DNA from: Terrimonas sp. | GTDB taxonomy: Bacteria > Bacteroidota > Bacteroidia > Chitinophagales > Chitinophagaceae | Direction of reading: 5' to 3' | NCBI RefSeq assembly: GCF_003075435.1 | Contig: NZ_QCZJ01000013.1 | Span: 1-64,000 of the forward strand | DNA: 64,000 nt | Part shown: positions 45,965-55,016 of the stretch, piece after piece | Layout: every line of letters starts with the position of its first letter | How positions within the stretch are numbered: the stretch's first letter is position 1 | The notes under the pieces: generated by a model | The model's input: the letters and a program-made list of their open reading frames with translations, nothing else | What the model was told of the DNA's origin: nothing | Database searches by the model: none | Made by a program: the position numbers and the translations under genes

Positions 45965-47494
45965 ATGAAAAATAAACATAGCATTATTATTTGCATAGTA
46001 CTCTTTTCTCTTTTGGGCGAGTCGTGCAAAAAGTGGCTTGACCAGTTGCCTGTTAATACCGTAACAGAAGACCAGGCATGGAAAACCGGGGCTGATGCTG
46101 AGGGCGCGGTAGCGGCAGCTTTCGCTATCTTCAGAAGGGCTTTGTCGGGATTAACCAAGGATGATACACCCGCAACCACCCGCAACGGATCCTGGGGTGA
46201 TTATTATTTCTGGGGTGATGCCCGCTCCGGCGACTGGATAACACCCAATGATGATGGCGACTGGAAGGCTTGTTTCGCTAATCATTTAATTGAGCGTACA
46301 GAGCTGGAGCCCATGACCAACTGGAGGCTTTTTTACAGAGCTATTGAACAGTGCAATCTGGTGCTCGAAAAAATCCCGGCCATTACCGATGGGCTTACTG
46401 AGGATAAGAAAAAGCAATTGTTGGCAGAAGCTCATTTTCTGCGTGCCTTAGCACATTTTTACGCGGCACGTATTTGGGGGGATGTGCCGGTAAACCTCGA
46501 AGCCCGTAATGTAAAACCACTCGGCAGGGAACCACTTAATGATGTAATGAAGATGGTGGTGGAAGAAGCCAATATTGCTATACCCGACCTTCCCTGGAAA
46601 TATGATGGTACCATCAAAGAATCAATGTCGAGGGGTACAAAAGGCGCGGCGCTAGCCATGAAAGCTCATGCATTAATGTGGTTAAAGGATTACCAGGGTG
46701 CTTCTGACACTATGAAAGAGATCATGAATGCCAATATTTTTAAACTGGTGCCGATAGACCAGTTCCACAATTTATTTGATGCCGGTGAATCAGAAGAAGT
46801 GATCCTCGAAATGTATTATGATATAAAGAAGGGTGAGTATGCGGATTACTATGGTCATATCATGACTTACTATCTTACCAATCCCTACACATCAAGGAGT
46901 AATCTCACACTGGCAGTAACGAAGTCGAGAATACTGGAAATATATCCTGATTATGCCAGGGATAAGTCAGACAAAAGAGTTCCTGCATTTTTTGAAAGCA
47001 TCGATTTTTCAGTAAGTGCCAGTGAGCTGCGGCCTGTATTATCAGATCCGCTCGCTAACGGGGAAAGAGCTATCATGTTTGCCAAATTCAGAAAAGTAAA
47101 AGACCGCAGCTACAGCCTGATGGAGGCGCCGGTGCCTGTTTTCAGGTATGCAGATATAGTGTTGCTGAAGGCGGAAGCAGATGCCAGGCTGGGTAATGTG
47201 GCCGAAGCCCTTACTAACCTCAACGCGGTGCGTACCCGCGCGGGCATTCCCGTATTTACCCGTGATGATGCACCTACGGTGATTGAAGAAGTGCTGGAAG
47301 AAAGACGCAGGGAGCTGATAGGTGAATTTCAACGTGTGTACGACCTGGTAAGGCTGGGACGTTTACACGAGTTTAATACAGCCATCACTGCTGATGGAGA
47401 AAAGAATGGCGCTGGTTTTTATCCTGTAAGCGACGAAGCTTTTGCCAACAATCCTAATATGGAGCAAACCTATTACTGGCAGTTCAATCAATAG
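45965..47494 (+). CDS. SusD/RagB-family outer membrane lipoprotein
   Basis: 509 residues from the ATG at 45965. Leader MKNKHSIIICIVLFSLLGESC ends with a slightly unusual lipobox (GESC). Family hallmarks: KWLDQLPVNTVTEDQAW, ALAHFYAARIWGDVP, FRYADIVLLKAEADARLGN, LNAVRTRAGIP and RRELIGEFQRVYDLVRLGR. It is the substrate-binding partner of the second SusC, 44 bases upstream. Confidence 0.95.
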   Translation: MKNKHSIIICIVLFSLLGESCKKWLDQLPVNTVTEDQAWKTGADAEGAVAAAFAIFRRALSGLTKDDTPATTRNGSWGDYYFWGDARSGDWITPNDDGDWKACFANHLIERTELEPMTNWRLFYRAIEQCNLVLEKIPAITDGLTEDKKKQLLAEAHFLRALAHFYAARIWGDVPVNLEARNVKPLGREPLNDVMKMVVEEANIAIPDLPWKYDGTIKESMSRGTKGAALAMKAHALMWLKDYQGASDTMKEIMNANIFKLVPIDQFHNLFDAGESEEVILEMYYDIKKGEYADYYGHIMTYYLTNPYTSRSNLTLAVTKSRILEIYPDYARDKSDKRVPAFFESIDFSVSASELRPVLSDPLANGERAIMFAKFRKVKDRSYSLMEAPVPVFRYADIVLLKAEADARLGNVAEALTNLNAVRTRAGIPVFTRDDAPTVIEEVLEERRRELIGEFQRVYDLVRLGRLHEFNTAITADGEKNGAGFYPVSDEAFANNPNMEQTYYWQFNQ

Positions 47495-47600
47495 GGGCAA
47501 TAGCGAATAGGCAATAGTGAAACGTGAGAGGTGAAATATGAAACGCAAAATGTAAAGATACTGAAACCAAAGGCTGACAGCTGACGGCTGACAGCTGAAA
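47493..47600. repeat. Dispersed repeat cluster within the uptake operon
   Basis: The 124-base gap between the second SusD and the fasciclin gene carries AGGGGCAATAGCGAATAGGCAATAG, followed by GGCTGACAGCTGACGGCTGACAGCTGA, members of the same family as the clusters at 16064 and 60304. It interrupts a run of genes that is otherwise tightly spaced. Confidence 0.75.
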
Positions 47601-47618
47601 CCTAAACAACAAACAAGA

Positions 47619-48254
47619 ATGAAACCAATTATCGCAATAGCGCTTGTAGTGGTGGTGTTTATTTCGGGTTGCAGCAAGGATTATTATGCAGACGGAGGTA
47701 CGCTCAGCCTGGATGAAACAGAAACGCTTGGAGTATCTACCATGGATTACCTGAAAAGCCATCCTGAAATATTTGATACATTAACCACATTAATTAGTAT
47801 GACAGGGTTGGAATCGGCTGTGAATACCAGCGGCTCTACATTCCTGGCACCGAAAAATTATTCCATTCATAATTATTTTAACCTGGTATACCCTGATCCG
47901 GAGAAGCGGCCTAAAACATTCAGCGAGATCACTGAGGAGGATATGGAAATAATTGCGGAAATATTGAAGAACTATATTATTCCCGGGAAAGAAATTGTTC
48001 GCAGCGGACTGGCCACTACGTATAGTTATAACACCACTTATGGCGGCACCAAAGCGCGGTTTAATATAGTGCAGGATGATTACCTCGGAAACCTGAATAT
48101 GGGCGCGAAGTATATTATTTTTTCGCTTAACCAGGGAGCGCCGGGAGGAGCGGAACGATACCAGTCTGTACAGGTAGAAACTGCTGACCTGCATTCAACA
48201 AACGGCGTAGTACATGTGCTCGCTGCTGATTCACACATTTTTGGATTTAATTAG
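47619..48254 (+). CDS. Fasciclin-domain lipoprotein
   Basis: 211 residues. Leader MKPIIAIALVVVVFISGCSK has lipobox ISGC. The fasciclin (FAS1) domain is seen from about residue 38: YLKSHPEIFDTLTTLISMTGL, the FLAPKNYSIHNYF strand, the ILKNYIIPGKEI turn, and the end STNGVVHVLAADSHIF. FAS1 proteins mediate adhesion or ligand binding. In this locus it is likely an outer membrane accessory of the SusCD system. The gap to the next gene is seven bases. Confidence 0.85.
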   Translation: MKPIIAIALVVVVFISGCSKDYYADGGTLSLDETETLGVSTMDYLKSHPEIFDTLTTLISMTGLESAVNTSGSTFLAPKNYSIHNYFNLVYPDPEKRPKTFSEITEEDMEIIAEILKNYIIPGKEIVRSGLATTYSYNTTYGGTKARFNIVQDDYLGNLNMGAKYIIFSLNQGAPGGAERYQSVQVETADLHSTNGVVHVLAADSHIFGFN

Positions 48255-48261
48255 CTAAGAG

Positions 48262-49113
48262 ATGACACACAGCAACAGGATATTTCAATTTTTAACAGTG
48301 GCGGTATCGGCATCTGCCTTACTGCTCACCGGTGCCTGCACTAAAATTCCGCAGGAGGGTAGTATTGCTCCGGATATTACATATAAAAACAGGAAACAGT
48401 ATGCTATATCCGGGTTGCAACTGAATATCGGCGATTTTCAGCCTTCCACCTCCACGCTGCCCCTGAAGTTTGAAATTGTGCAGATACGGGAAACCGGTGG
48501 CAAAAATGTGAACGCTTTGAATGAGGAAATTCCTGTGATACGCTATAAAGAAGCGATCTCCGGCAATGAAAACGCTGCAGAGCTGGCGCTGAAGTCTGAT
48601 ACTGTGATGGTACCTGCCGTAGCTATTAATGAATATACCGGTGTGCTGGAGATACAGGAAGGCAACAAAGTTCCTGCGGGTGAGTATCATTTTGATATAT
48701 CGGTAACAAACCAGTCGGGAAGTAAATTATTGACAGATGCACTTGTAGTGGAGTTTAAGGAAATGGATGTACTCTCCTGGTCGTCGGGCATGGCACAGGT
48801 GCCGGAAATTGAACGCGTGGGTGAGACGCCGAACCAGATCCGTTTTGTGGCATATCTCAATGGTCAGCCGCTTCCCGGAGATTATATTGACTTTACCAAA
48901 GACCGTGCTGCAGGTTTTAAAGGCACTTTTGTAAACGATACGAATGATGGAGAGATATGGAGTGTAAAATTTCCGGTAAAGGAAGCAGATACCTACGCTA
49001 CCTGGAAAATAGTTACCGAAGTTGGAGGCGTGGAACAGGTGAGCTATGAGTCGTACAATTTCAACTTTGTGATAGGGCTTCCCGGTAGTTATGTGGTTAG
49101 ATTGTATAAGTAA
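48262..49113 (+). CDS. DUF5007-like surface lipoprotein
   Basis: 283 residues. The leader MTHSNRIFQFLTVAVSASALLLTGAC ends with lipobox TGAC. The body has two beta-rich parts: about 30-170 with EIVQIRETGGKNVN and AELALKSDTVMVP, and about 175-283 with YVVRLYK at the end. I associate this architecture with DUF5007-type Bacteroidota lipoproteins near SusCD pairs; the label is from memory, so moderate. A binding role at the cell surface is likely. Confidence 0.6.
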   Translation: MTHSNRIFQFLTVAVSASALLLTGACTKIPQEGSIAPDITYKNRKQYAISGLQLNIGDFQPSTSTLPLKFEIVQIRETGGKNVNALNEEIPVIRYKEAISGNENAAELALKSDTVMVPAVAINEYTGVLEIQEGNKVPAGEYHFDISVTNQSGSKLLTDALVVEFKEMDVLSWSSGMAQVPEIERVGETPNQIRFVAYLNGQPLPGDYIDFTKDRAAGFKGTFVNDTNDGEIWSVKFPVKEADTYATWKIVTEVGGVEQVSYESYNFNFVIGLPGSYVVRLYK

Positions 49114-49178
49114 GGTGTAGGGTATAAACAGTAAACGAAAATACAAGCCGCGAAGCGGCGCATTAAAAAGATATACAA

Positions 49179-50813
49179 ATGAGACACTTGTTTAAATATG
49201 CTTGTTTGGTACTGGTGGTTCTGCTGCTAAAGGGTGGTTTGGTTTCTGCACAAACAAAAGCCAAAAAAATACTGGTAATTGGTATAGATGGCATTATTAA
49301 TACCGCCATTGATTATGCGGCTACGCCTGGTATTGGTGCGCTCAGGGTAAATGGCTCCTATACCATGAGTGGTTACGGCGGTGTTCCTGCTTATACCAGT
49401 TCGGGCTGGTCTACCATGCTCACAGGCGTTTCGTCTGATAAGCACGGCGTTACTGTTAATGAATCTTTTTCAGGAAATAATTTTGCACAATACCCTTCGG
49501 TAGTCAGCCGTATGAAGTCAGCGCTATCTTCTTTGGTTGTTGCTTCTGTTGTGCGCACACCGGAAGTAAATACTTTGCTCAACGGGGCTGCAGACCAGAA
49601 ATTTCAATTTTCAACTGATGATGAGGTTTATAGTAAATCGGTGGAGTTGTTGAAGCAGGCAGATATGGGCGCGGTATTCCTGCAATTCAGCAGTCCTGCA
49701 GAAGTAGGGCAAGCAGTAGGCTTCCAGTTGCGGCAGGCACAGTATGTGCTGGCTATCCAGAAGATTGATGAATATGTGGCGGGATTACACGCTGCTATTG
49801 AATCCCGCAGCAGCTATGCTAATGAAGACTGGAATATTTTCCTGGCATCTACCCGTGGAGGAACTGAATCAGGCATCCCGCAAAGTTCCACACCTGAAGA
49901 AATAAATGTGCCTATCATTTTTTCAGGCGCTGAAATGGATAAGAAAGAAATGATCGGCACAGCGCTGGCGCCACGTGAAAACGCGGATAATATATTAAGG
50001 ATTAATAAGGCGGCTTCCGGCGATAAAACATATGTGCGTATTCCCATCAAGGGTACCCCGTTGCAGGGCATGAATAAATTCACTATCGAATTCTGGGCGA
50101 AAGCAGATGCAAATTCCAGTGATCCTTCCATTATCGGAGATAAGAACTGGGACTCAGGTGGTAATCCGGGCTTTACCATTTGCAGGAGCGGATCAACATG
50201 GAAGATTAATATCGCCAACCAGAAAACCGAGCGTTATGATATTGGCTCCTCCAAAGTGCTGGAAGATGGTAACTGGCATCATATTGCTGTTGTATTTGAT
50301 AAAACAAAGCTTTGTACCATATACCAGGATGGGGAAAAGGTAAATGAATCAGTGCTTACGTATAAAGACGCGGATAATATGGCTTCTCCTTACGATTATA
50401 TATGCCTGGGCCAGGATGGCTCACAGGTATATGGCGGCGGAGCGCCCAATTGGGCAGGCTCTTTAAATGAATTGAGAATATTTACCGACGCGCTTTCCGG
50501 CGAAACAATTAAAAAATACATGTACCTCCGCAATATTGAAAACGGTAATCATCCCAACAAAGCTTCTCTTAATCTTTACCTGAAGCTGGATGAAGTAAGA
50601 GGTACTGTAATTACCGATTATAGCGGTAAAGGTCATAATGGGGAACTGGTTGGCCCTGCCAGCGAGCGGCATCCTTACTATGGAATGGGATTGACCGATA
50701 TTGCCGTTAATATATTGAGTCACTTTGGAATTAGTGTAAACTCCGGTTGGGGATTGGAAGGAAGTGTATTGAAATCAAATGTGCCTTACCGTTTATTTAA
50801 AGTGCCCAGATAA
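49179..50813 (+). CDS. Exported phosphodiesterase-like protein with LamG domain
   Basis: 544 residues with a signal peptide (MRHLFKYACLVLVVLLLKGGL, to about VSAQ). Residues about 30-260 are an alkaline phosphatase superfamily/type I phosphodiesterase fold: the metal-binding Asp in LVIGIDGI, the nucleophile region TSSGWSTMLTGVSSDKHGV and the second metal region NVPIIFSG. A LamG/concanavalin-like domain (about 290-470, with FTIEFWAKAD and WHHIAVVFD) follows. The C-terminal 50 residues may be a DUF4983-like end. The catalytic core is shorter than in full nucleotide pyrophosphatases, so activity is not certain. Confidence 0.8.
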   Translation: MRHLFKYACLVLVVLLLKGGLVSAQTKAKKILVIGIDGIINTAIDYAATPGIGALRVNGSYTMSGYGGVPAYTSSGWSTMLTGVSSDKHGVTVNESFSGNNFAQYPSVVSRMKSALSSLVVASVVRTPEVNTLLNGAADQKFQFSTDDEVYSKSVELLKQADMGAVFLQFSSPAEVGQAVGFQLRQAQYVLAIQKIDEYVAGLHAAIESRSSYANEDWNIFLASTRGGTESGIPQSSTPEEINVPIIFSGAEMDKKEMIGTALAPRENADNILRINKAASGDKTYVRIPIKGTPLQGMNKFTIEFWAKADANSSDPSIIGDKNWDSGGNPGFTICRSGSTWKINIANQKTERYDIGSSKVLEDGNWHHIAVVFDKTKLCTIYQDGEKVNESVLTYKDADNMASPYDYICLGQDGSQVYGGGAPNWAGSLNELRIFTDALSGETIKKYMYLRNIENGNHPNKASLNLYLKLDEVRGTVITDYSGKGHNGELVGPASERHPYYGMGLTDIAVNILSHFGISVNSGWGLEGSVLKSNVPYRLFKVPR

Positions 50814-50824
50814 AAAACAAGGAA

Positions 50825-51298
50825 ATGAGACTGAATGCAAAAATCATTGCAGCGCTGCTGATTGCAGGTATTACAGGAGCAGCATCCTGCACAAAAGACA
50901 AGCTGAAACATGAAGTGTTGTCTCCGGAGCAATTGGTATCGGGCCGGATAGCCGGTACCTGGGCGAACCCCGGCAATATTGTTACGCCTGGCAATGTTCC
51001 GCCGGAGGTATTCGGAGCGATGCGCCTTGTGTTTACTACAGATGCTGAAGGCAAGCCTTCAAAATTCCTGGCAGAGGGTTGCCCGATTGTATTTGGCACT
51101 GCAGGTGCAGGCAGCTGGACTGTTACCGGGGCACAGGACAGCGCCATGGTAAATATAGTGGGAGTGGAACCCCTGGATGAATTTAGTGTAAAGGTTACCG
51201 GGTCTACACTAACACTATCTTTTTATATGGGATGGGAAAATACGGATACAAAAGAAACCGGTAAAGGAGATTTTAAGGTAACACTCACCCGGCAATAA
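50825..51298 (+). CDS. Small lipoprotein, DUF5004-like
   Basis: 157 residues. Leader MRLNAKIIAALLIAGITGAAS precedes lipobox Cys in AASC. The mature domain opens LVSGRIAGTWANPGN and ends with repeated beta strands (VKVTGSTLTLSFYMGWEN, then FKVTLTRQ), like the DUF5004 lipocalin-type lipoproteins found with SusCD systems. The 3' end of this gene is duplicated downstream (see the repeat at 51390). Confidence 0.65.
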   Translation: MRLNAKIIAALLIAGITGAASCTKDKLKHEVLSPEQLVSGRIAGTWANPGNIVTPGNVPPEVFGAMRLVFTTDAEGKPSKFLAEGCPIVFGTAGAGSWTVTGAQDSAMVNIVGVEPLDEFSVKVTGSTLTLSFYMGWENTDTKETGKGDFKVTLTRQ

Positions 51299-51502
51299 AA
51301 GAGACGGGTCGCGGGTCGCCATGGTTCGTGTCTCACGAATCATAAACTGGGTTGGGTAAGTGGTTCGTGAGACACGAACCACGGCAGGGGGAGATTTTAA
51401 AGTAACACTCACCCGGCAATAAACGGAAGTGTTTGTTATGAGTACGTGATTTGCGTATCACAAAACGGCAAGATATTACAGGAGGTTCGTGAGACACGAA
51501 CC
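51266..51502. repeat. Three REP-like palindromes with a 34-base duplication of the gene end
   Basis: A 34-base segment ending in the DUF5004-like gene's stop region (51266-51299) recurs at 51390-51423 with one mismatch. Palindromes built on GGTTCGTGAGACACGAACC lie at 51323-51341 (inverted, imperfect), 51360-51382 (perfect 10+3+10) and 51484-51502. The rest of the 51299-51542 gap has no gene. Confidence 0.85.
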
Positions 51503-51542
51503 ACAGCGGGGCAACATTAAAAAATTTTTAAAAAACATACGG

Positions 51543-53075
51543 ATGAGAAAAAATAATAAGTTATTTGGTTTGCTGGTATCAGTGCTGGTGTTGATTATTG
51601 TGCTGGTGATATCGTGTAAAGAAAAATTCGATCATACCATCGATACAGCCAATCCGGTTGTTGTAAGTTATAATCCTGCTACAGCAGTTGAAGGTGTTGC
51701 AGTTACCAGTAACCTGGTATTAACCTTCAGCGAAAATGTGAAAAAAGGAAGTGGCGAAGTAATGATCATGGGTGAGTCTGATACCATGCATATCAATGTA
51801 GAATCAGATGCTGTAACCATAGATAAAGATGCACGGGTAGTAACCATTAATCCGCCGGCTGACCTGGAAGCTGATGAGCATTATACCGTTACCATAGGAA
51901 CAGGAACCTTTACAGACCTGTTGGGAAACCAGTATATGGGAATGCCGTCCGGCACAGTATGGACTTTTAAAACTGTTGGTGCCAGCGGACTGGCATTAAG
52001 TGCAATGAGCCCTGTGCCCGGTAGCACAGACGCATCTTTGTTTACTTTGGGATTAACCTTTGCCGCTGATGTACAAAAAGGTAGTGGTAATATCAGTGTA
52101 TATAAAACTGATGGAAATGTAAAGGTTGCAGAAATACCGGTTAGCGGCAATTCCGTAGCCGTTGATGGTAAATCCGTATCCTTTACGTTGGGAACCCCGC
52201 TTGACTTTGGTACCGCTTACTATGTGCTTGCCGATGCGGGCAGTATTACAGATGCCGGTGGTAAGGCCTTTGAAGGGTTTTTAACGCCCGCCTCCTGGAG
52301 CTTTACTACCACAAGCGGCAGCGGTAACAGCCTGCTGGTTTACCTGCCGATGGATAATGATCTGAGCGATGTGAGTGGAAACAGGTTTGATGCCATGCAG
52401 GGACCAACAGCCTCAGCTAAAGTAACTTTTGTAACGGATGCGCATAGAGGAAGAGTGGCATCATTTGCGGCAGGCTCCTATGCTGTATTGCCTAAACATA
52501 ATTTATTAAGGCCAGGACTTACAGAAAGTTTTAGTGTCAGCTTCTGGATAAAGCTTGCAGCCATTGGTTCGGATCCTTGCTTTTTTGGTAATTCCGATTG
52601 GGATAGTGGCGGCAACCCCGGCTTCATATTTGCAACAGATGGTGCGCTCACCTATACGGGTCCTGGATCAACGGGCAGGGGTTGGCTGGGTAAGCTGGCC
52701 GGCGATGCAGGAGGAGAGAGTAACCGGATAAACTGGAGAGCAAACGAAACAACACCGCAGGCGCCGGCACTGGCTGATGACCAATGGCATATGATAACCA
52801 TTGTAGTTGATCAGTCTCTCAAGCGCTGGAATATGTATCTTGATGGAAATGTGTATGAATATGCACCCCCTCTTGATCTTAATAACCTGAAAGGACCTTT
52901 ATGGGACAGTGTCAACGATTATCCTTTTACAATATGGGAAGATGGAACAGGGCAATATAATGCAAGCAGCGATACCAGGAAAGCACTTGCAGGATTTGTA
53001 GATGATTTCAGGGTTTATACCAAAGCATTAAGCGCTCCTGAGGTAAGCGGTATTTATGTTGCGGATCAGAAATAA
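51543..53075 (+). CDS. Lipoprotein with two bacterial Ig-like domains and a LamG domain
   Basis: 510 residues from the ATG at 51543, which gives leader MRKNNKLFGLLVSVLVLIIV and lipobox VISC; an upstream ATG at 51489 would add an unrelated 18 residues. Two Ig-like (SbsA-type) domains follow: NPVVVSYNPATAVEGVAV to WTFKTVG (about 33-140) and LSAMSPVPGSTDASLFTLGL to WSFTTTS (about 145-255). A LamG domain (about 270-500, with FSVSFWIKLA and DDQWHMITIVVD) ends the protein. It is the last gene of the uptake locus and likely decorates the cell surface. Confidence 0.85.
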   Translation: MRKNNKLFGLLVSVLVLIIVLVISCKEKFDHTIDTANPVVVSYNPATAVEGVAVTSNLVLTFSENVKKGSGEVMIMGESDTMHINVESDAVTIDKDARVVTINPPADLEADEHYTVTIGTGTFTDLLGNQYMGMPSGTVWTFKTVGASGLALSAMSPVPGSTDASLFTLGLTFAADVQKGSGNISVYKTDGNVKVAEIPVSGNSVAVDGKSVSFTLGTPLDFGTAYYVLADAGSITDAGGKAFEGFLTPASWSFTTTSGSGNSLLVYLPMDNDLSDVSGNRFDAMQGPTASAKVTFVTDAHRGRVASFAAGSYAVLPKHNLLRPGLTESFSVSFWIKLAAIGSDPCFFGNSDWDSGGNPGFIFATDGALTYTGPGSTGRGWLGKLAGDAGGESNRINWRANETTPQAPALADDQWHMITIVVDQSLKRWNMYLDGNVYEYAPPLDLNNLKGPLWDSVNDYPFTIWEDGTGQYNASSDTRKALAGFVDDFRVYTKALSAPEVSGIYVADQK

Positions 53076-53083
53076 AACAACTT

Positions 53084-53123
53084 GTGAATAGGCAATAGTG
53101 AAGTGTACCGATTGCCTATTCAC
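53084..53123. terminator. Hairpin between convergent genes, built from the dispersed GGCAATAG phrase
   Basis: Perfect 13-base stem GTGAATAGGCAAT / ATTGCCTATTCAC with a 14-base loop; the right arm covers the crtD stop. It probably ends transcription of both the uptake operon and the desaturase gene. GGCAATAG is shared with the repeat clusters at 38701 and 47493. Confidence 0.6.
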
Positions 53124-54591
53124 TATTGCTAACCATTTCCCCCACAATCTTTGCACTCTTCAAGCATAATGGTATTCCCCCTCCGGGGTGAACAGTGCCT
53201 CCACAAAAGTATAAGCCATTTATTTCTTTACTGAAATTGGGATGACGGAGGAAAGCATTTTTCCATGTGTTAGCGCTGACGCCATATATAGCGCCGGCAT
53301 TTGCGAAAGTGGCAGCTGCCAATTCAGGCGGGCTGATAATTTTTTCTGTTTCAATCAATGGTTCAATATCTTCTTTCAACATGCCACGAAGCTTTTTTAA
53401 AACCTGTTGTTTTAAAAAAGCAATGATCTTTGTCCAATCCTGCCCGCTATCTGCCGGCACATTTATCATTACAAACCAGTTTTCTTTTCCTTCCGGTGCA
53501 TGACCATCTTCCATTTTTGAAGTGATATTGACGTATATAGTAGGGTCTTTAAAAACAGATTTTAACTGGAAAAGTGTTTTAAATTCTGCTTTATAATCAC
53601 CGCTGAAAAAAATATTATGCAAATGCATTTGAGAGAACTGTTTTTTTATACCCCATAAAAAAACAACAGCGCTGCTGCTTTTTTCTTTTTTCTCAATTCG
53701 CTTTGCCTTGCGGTTATCGAGTAAAAGATTTTTGTAGGTGAAATAAATATCAGCATTGCTGATCACTATATCTGAAAATATATTTTTATCATTGACCACT
53801 ATACCTTTCGCATTGTTATTGACACAGATGATACGTTGCACAGGCGTGTTAAAAATAAACTGAACCCCTTTTTTAAGGGCAAGTTCATATAGCGCATCGG
53901 TTATGCTTATCATGCCTCCTTCAGGATAAAATACGCCTTTATTCAGCTCGATATGCGGAATAATACTAAGCATTGCCGGTGTAGTATAGGGATTAGAACC
54001 GTTATAGGTAGCAAAGCGGTTAAAAACCTGTATAGCTTCTCCTGTGGTGAAAGCTGATTCGTGGTATTCATTGAGTGTTGAAAATAAAAACCGGGGGCGA
54101 ACGGAGGTCAATGCTTTAAAAAATGCTTTCTTTTTCCAGGTATATCTTTTTTGCAACGGATTATTCAGGAAAACTTTCCCTATTCGCTCATATAACTTTT
54201 CCGATTTCTGCAGGTATCGCAAAATATTTTTAGCTGGTTCACCAATTTTTTCTGTAGACTCCTGCGCCAGTTTTTCTTTATCTGTCCATGTGTTAAAAGT
54301 CTTTCCGTTTACAAAAAAATATTTGCAGCCGGAATCTAACTGATGGTAGCTGAGATATGCTGCAATATCTTCTCCTGCAAAATCAAACAGCTCCTTTAAT
54401 TCATCGGCATCGGTAAATAGCGAAGGACCGGTGTCAAAACTGTAGCCATCTTTTTTGTATATGGAAAGTTTGCCGCCAGGCTCCCCATTTTTTTCATAGA
54501 CAGTTACGGCGTATCCCTGAACAGACAATCTTATAGCAACAGCCAGACCGGCAACACCGCTTCCTGTAACAATCGCTTTGTGTGAATGCAT
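53116..54591 (-). CDS. CrtI/CrtD-type carotenoid desaturase
   Basis: 491 residues. The FAD motif GSGVAG at 10-15 with downstream YEKNGEPGGK, the phytoene desaturase DTGPSLFT loop, FNRFATYNGSNPYTTPAM, VFYPEGGM, and the C-terminal FCGGTVHPGGGIPLCLKSAK signature are the pattern of the phytoene desaturase/1-hydroxycarotenoid 3,4-desaturase family. I favour CrtD-like by overall pattern but cannot separate CrtI from CrtD by eye. It would act in carotenoid synthesis at the inner membrane and relates to the isoprenoid gene ispG elsewhere. Other crt genes are not in the window. Confidence 0.88.
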   Translation of the reverse strand: MHSHKAIVTGSGVAGLAVAIRLSVQGYAVTVYEKNGEPGGKLSIYKKDGYSFDTGPSLFTDADELKELFDFAGEDIAAYLSYHQLDSGCKYFFVNGKTFNTWTDKEKLAQESTEKIGEPAKNILRYLQKSEKLYERIGKVFLNNPLQKRYTWKKKAFFKALTSVRPRFLFSTLNEYHESAFTTGEAIQVFNRFATYNGSNPYTTPAMLSIIPHIELNKGVFYPEGGMISITDALYELALKKGVQFIFNTPVQRIICVNNNAKGIVVNDKNIFSDIVISNADIYFTYKNLLLDNRKAKRIEKKEKSSSAVVFLWGIKKQFSQMHLHNIFFSGDYKAEFKTLFQLKSVFKDPTIYVNITSKMEDGHAPEGKENWFVMINVPADSGQDWTKIIAFLKQQVLKKLRGMLKEDIEPLIETEKIISPPELAAATFANAGAIYGVSANTWKNAFLRHPNFSKEINGLYFCGGTVHPGGGIPLCLKSAKIVGEMVSNSE

Positions 54592-54694
54592 AGTTTCGGT
54601 TAATCTTTAGCGAAAATAGTTATTAGCAACGAGTAAATTGAGAGGGCGCAAAGAAGGGGTGTATTTAGATTTTTCGCGATAAGGCAATTTTCTA

Positions 54695-54820
54695 CAGATT
54701 CCTCCTGCGTAGGAATGACAGGCGATGGGGGTATGTTCGGCTATTGAGCAATTGTTCGACATTAGTACAATTGTTCAACAGGTATGCTTCAGCTTGTTAT
54801 TCCTACGCAGGAGGAATCTG
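54695..54820. repeat. Perfect 22-base inverted repeat
   Basis: Arms 54695-54716 and 54799-54820 are exact complements (CAGATTCCTCCTGCGTAGG...). The 82-base loop holds GGTATGC, whose partner GCATACC follows the right arm (54824-54830), and AATTGTTC-type partners. The next stretch (54865-54955) shows further near-palindromic pairs, including ACACGGA AGGTA TCCGTGT (54901-54919). The gap 54592-54960 has no credible gene. Confidence 0.85.
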
Positions 54821-54962
54821 CCAGCATACCAGCACCCCAGCGAAAAATTGAAATACGACCGCAAAGAATGGAATACGGATGAGATGGATTAGGCGGATAT
54901 ACACGGAAGGTATCCGTGTCATTCCATACTATCCGTATCCTCTGCGTTCCATTATCCACAAT

Positions 54963-54997
54963 AAAAAAAAGTCATCCCTTTTAAAGGATGACCTTTT
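54963..54997 (-). terminator. Terminator downstream of rplL
   Basis: Stem GTCATCC / GGATGAC at 54971-54992, followed on the minus strand by a run of eight T (54970-54963). It ends the ribosomal operon right after rplL. Confidence 0.85.
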
Positions 54998-55016
54998 CAT
55001 TATTTTCAAAACCGGA

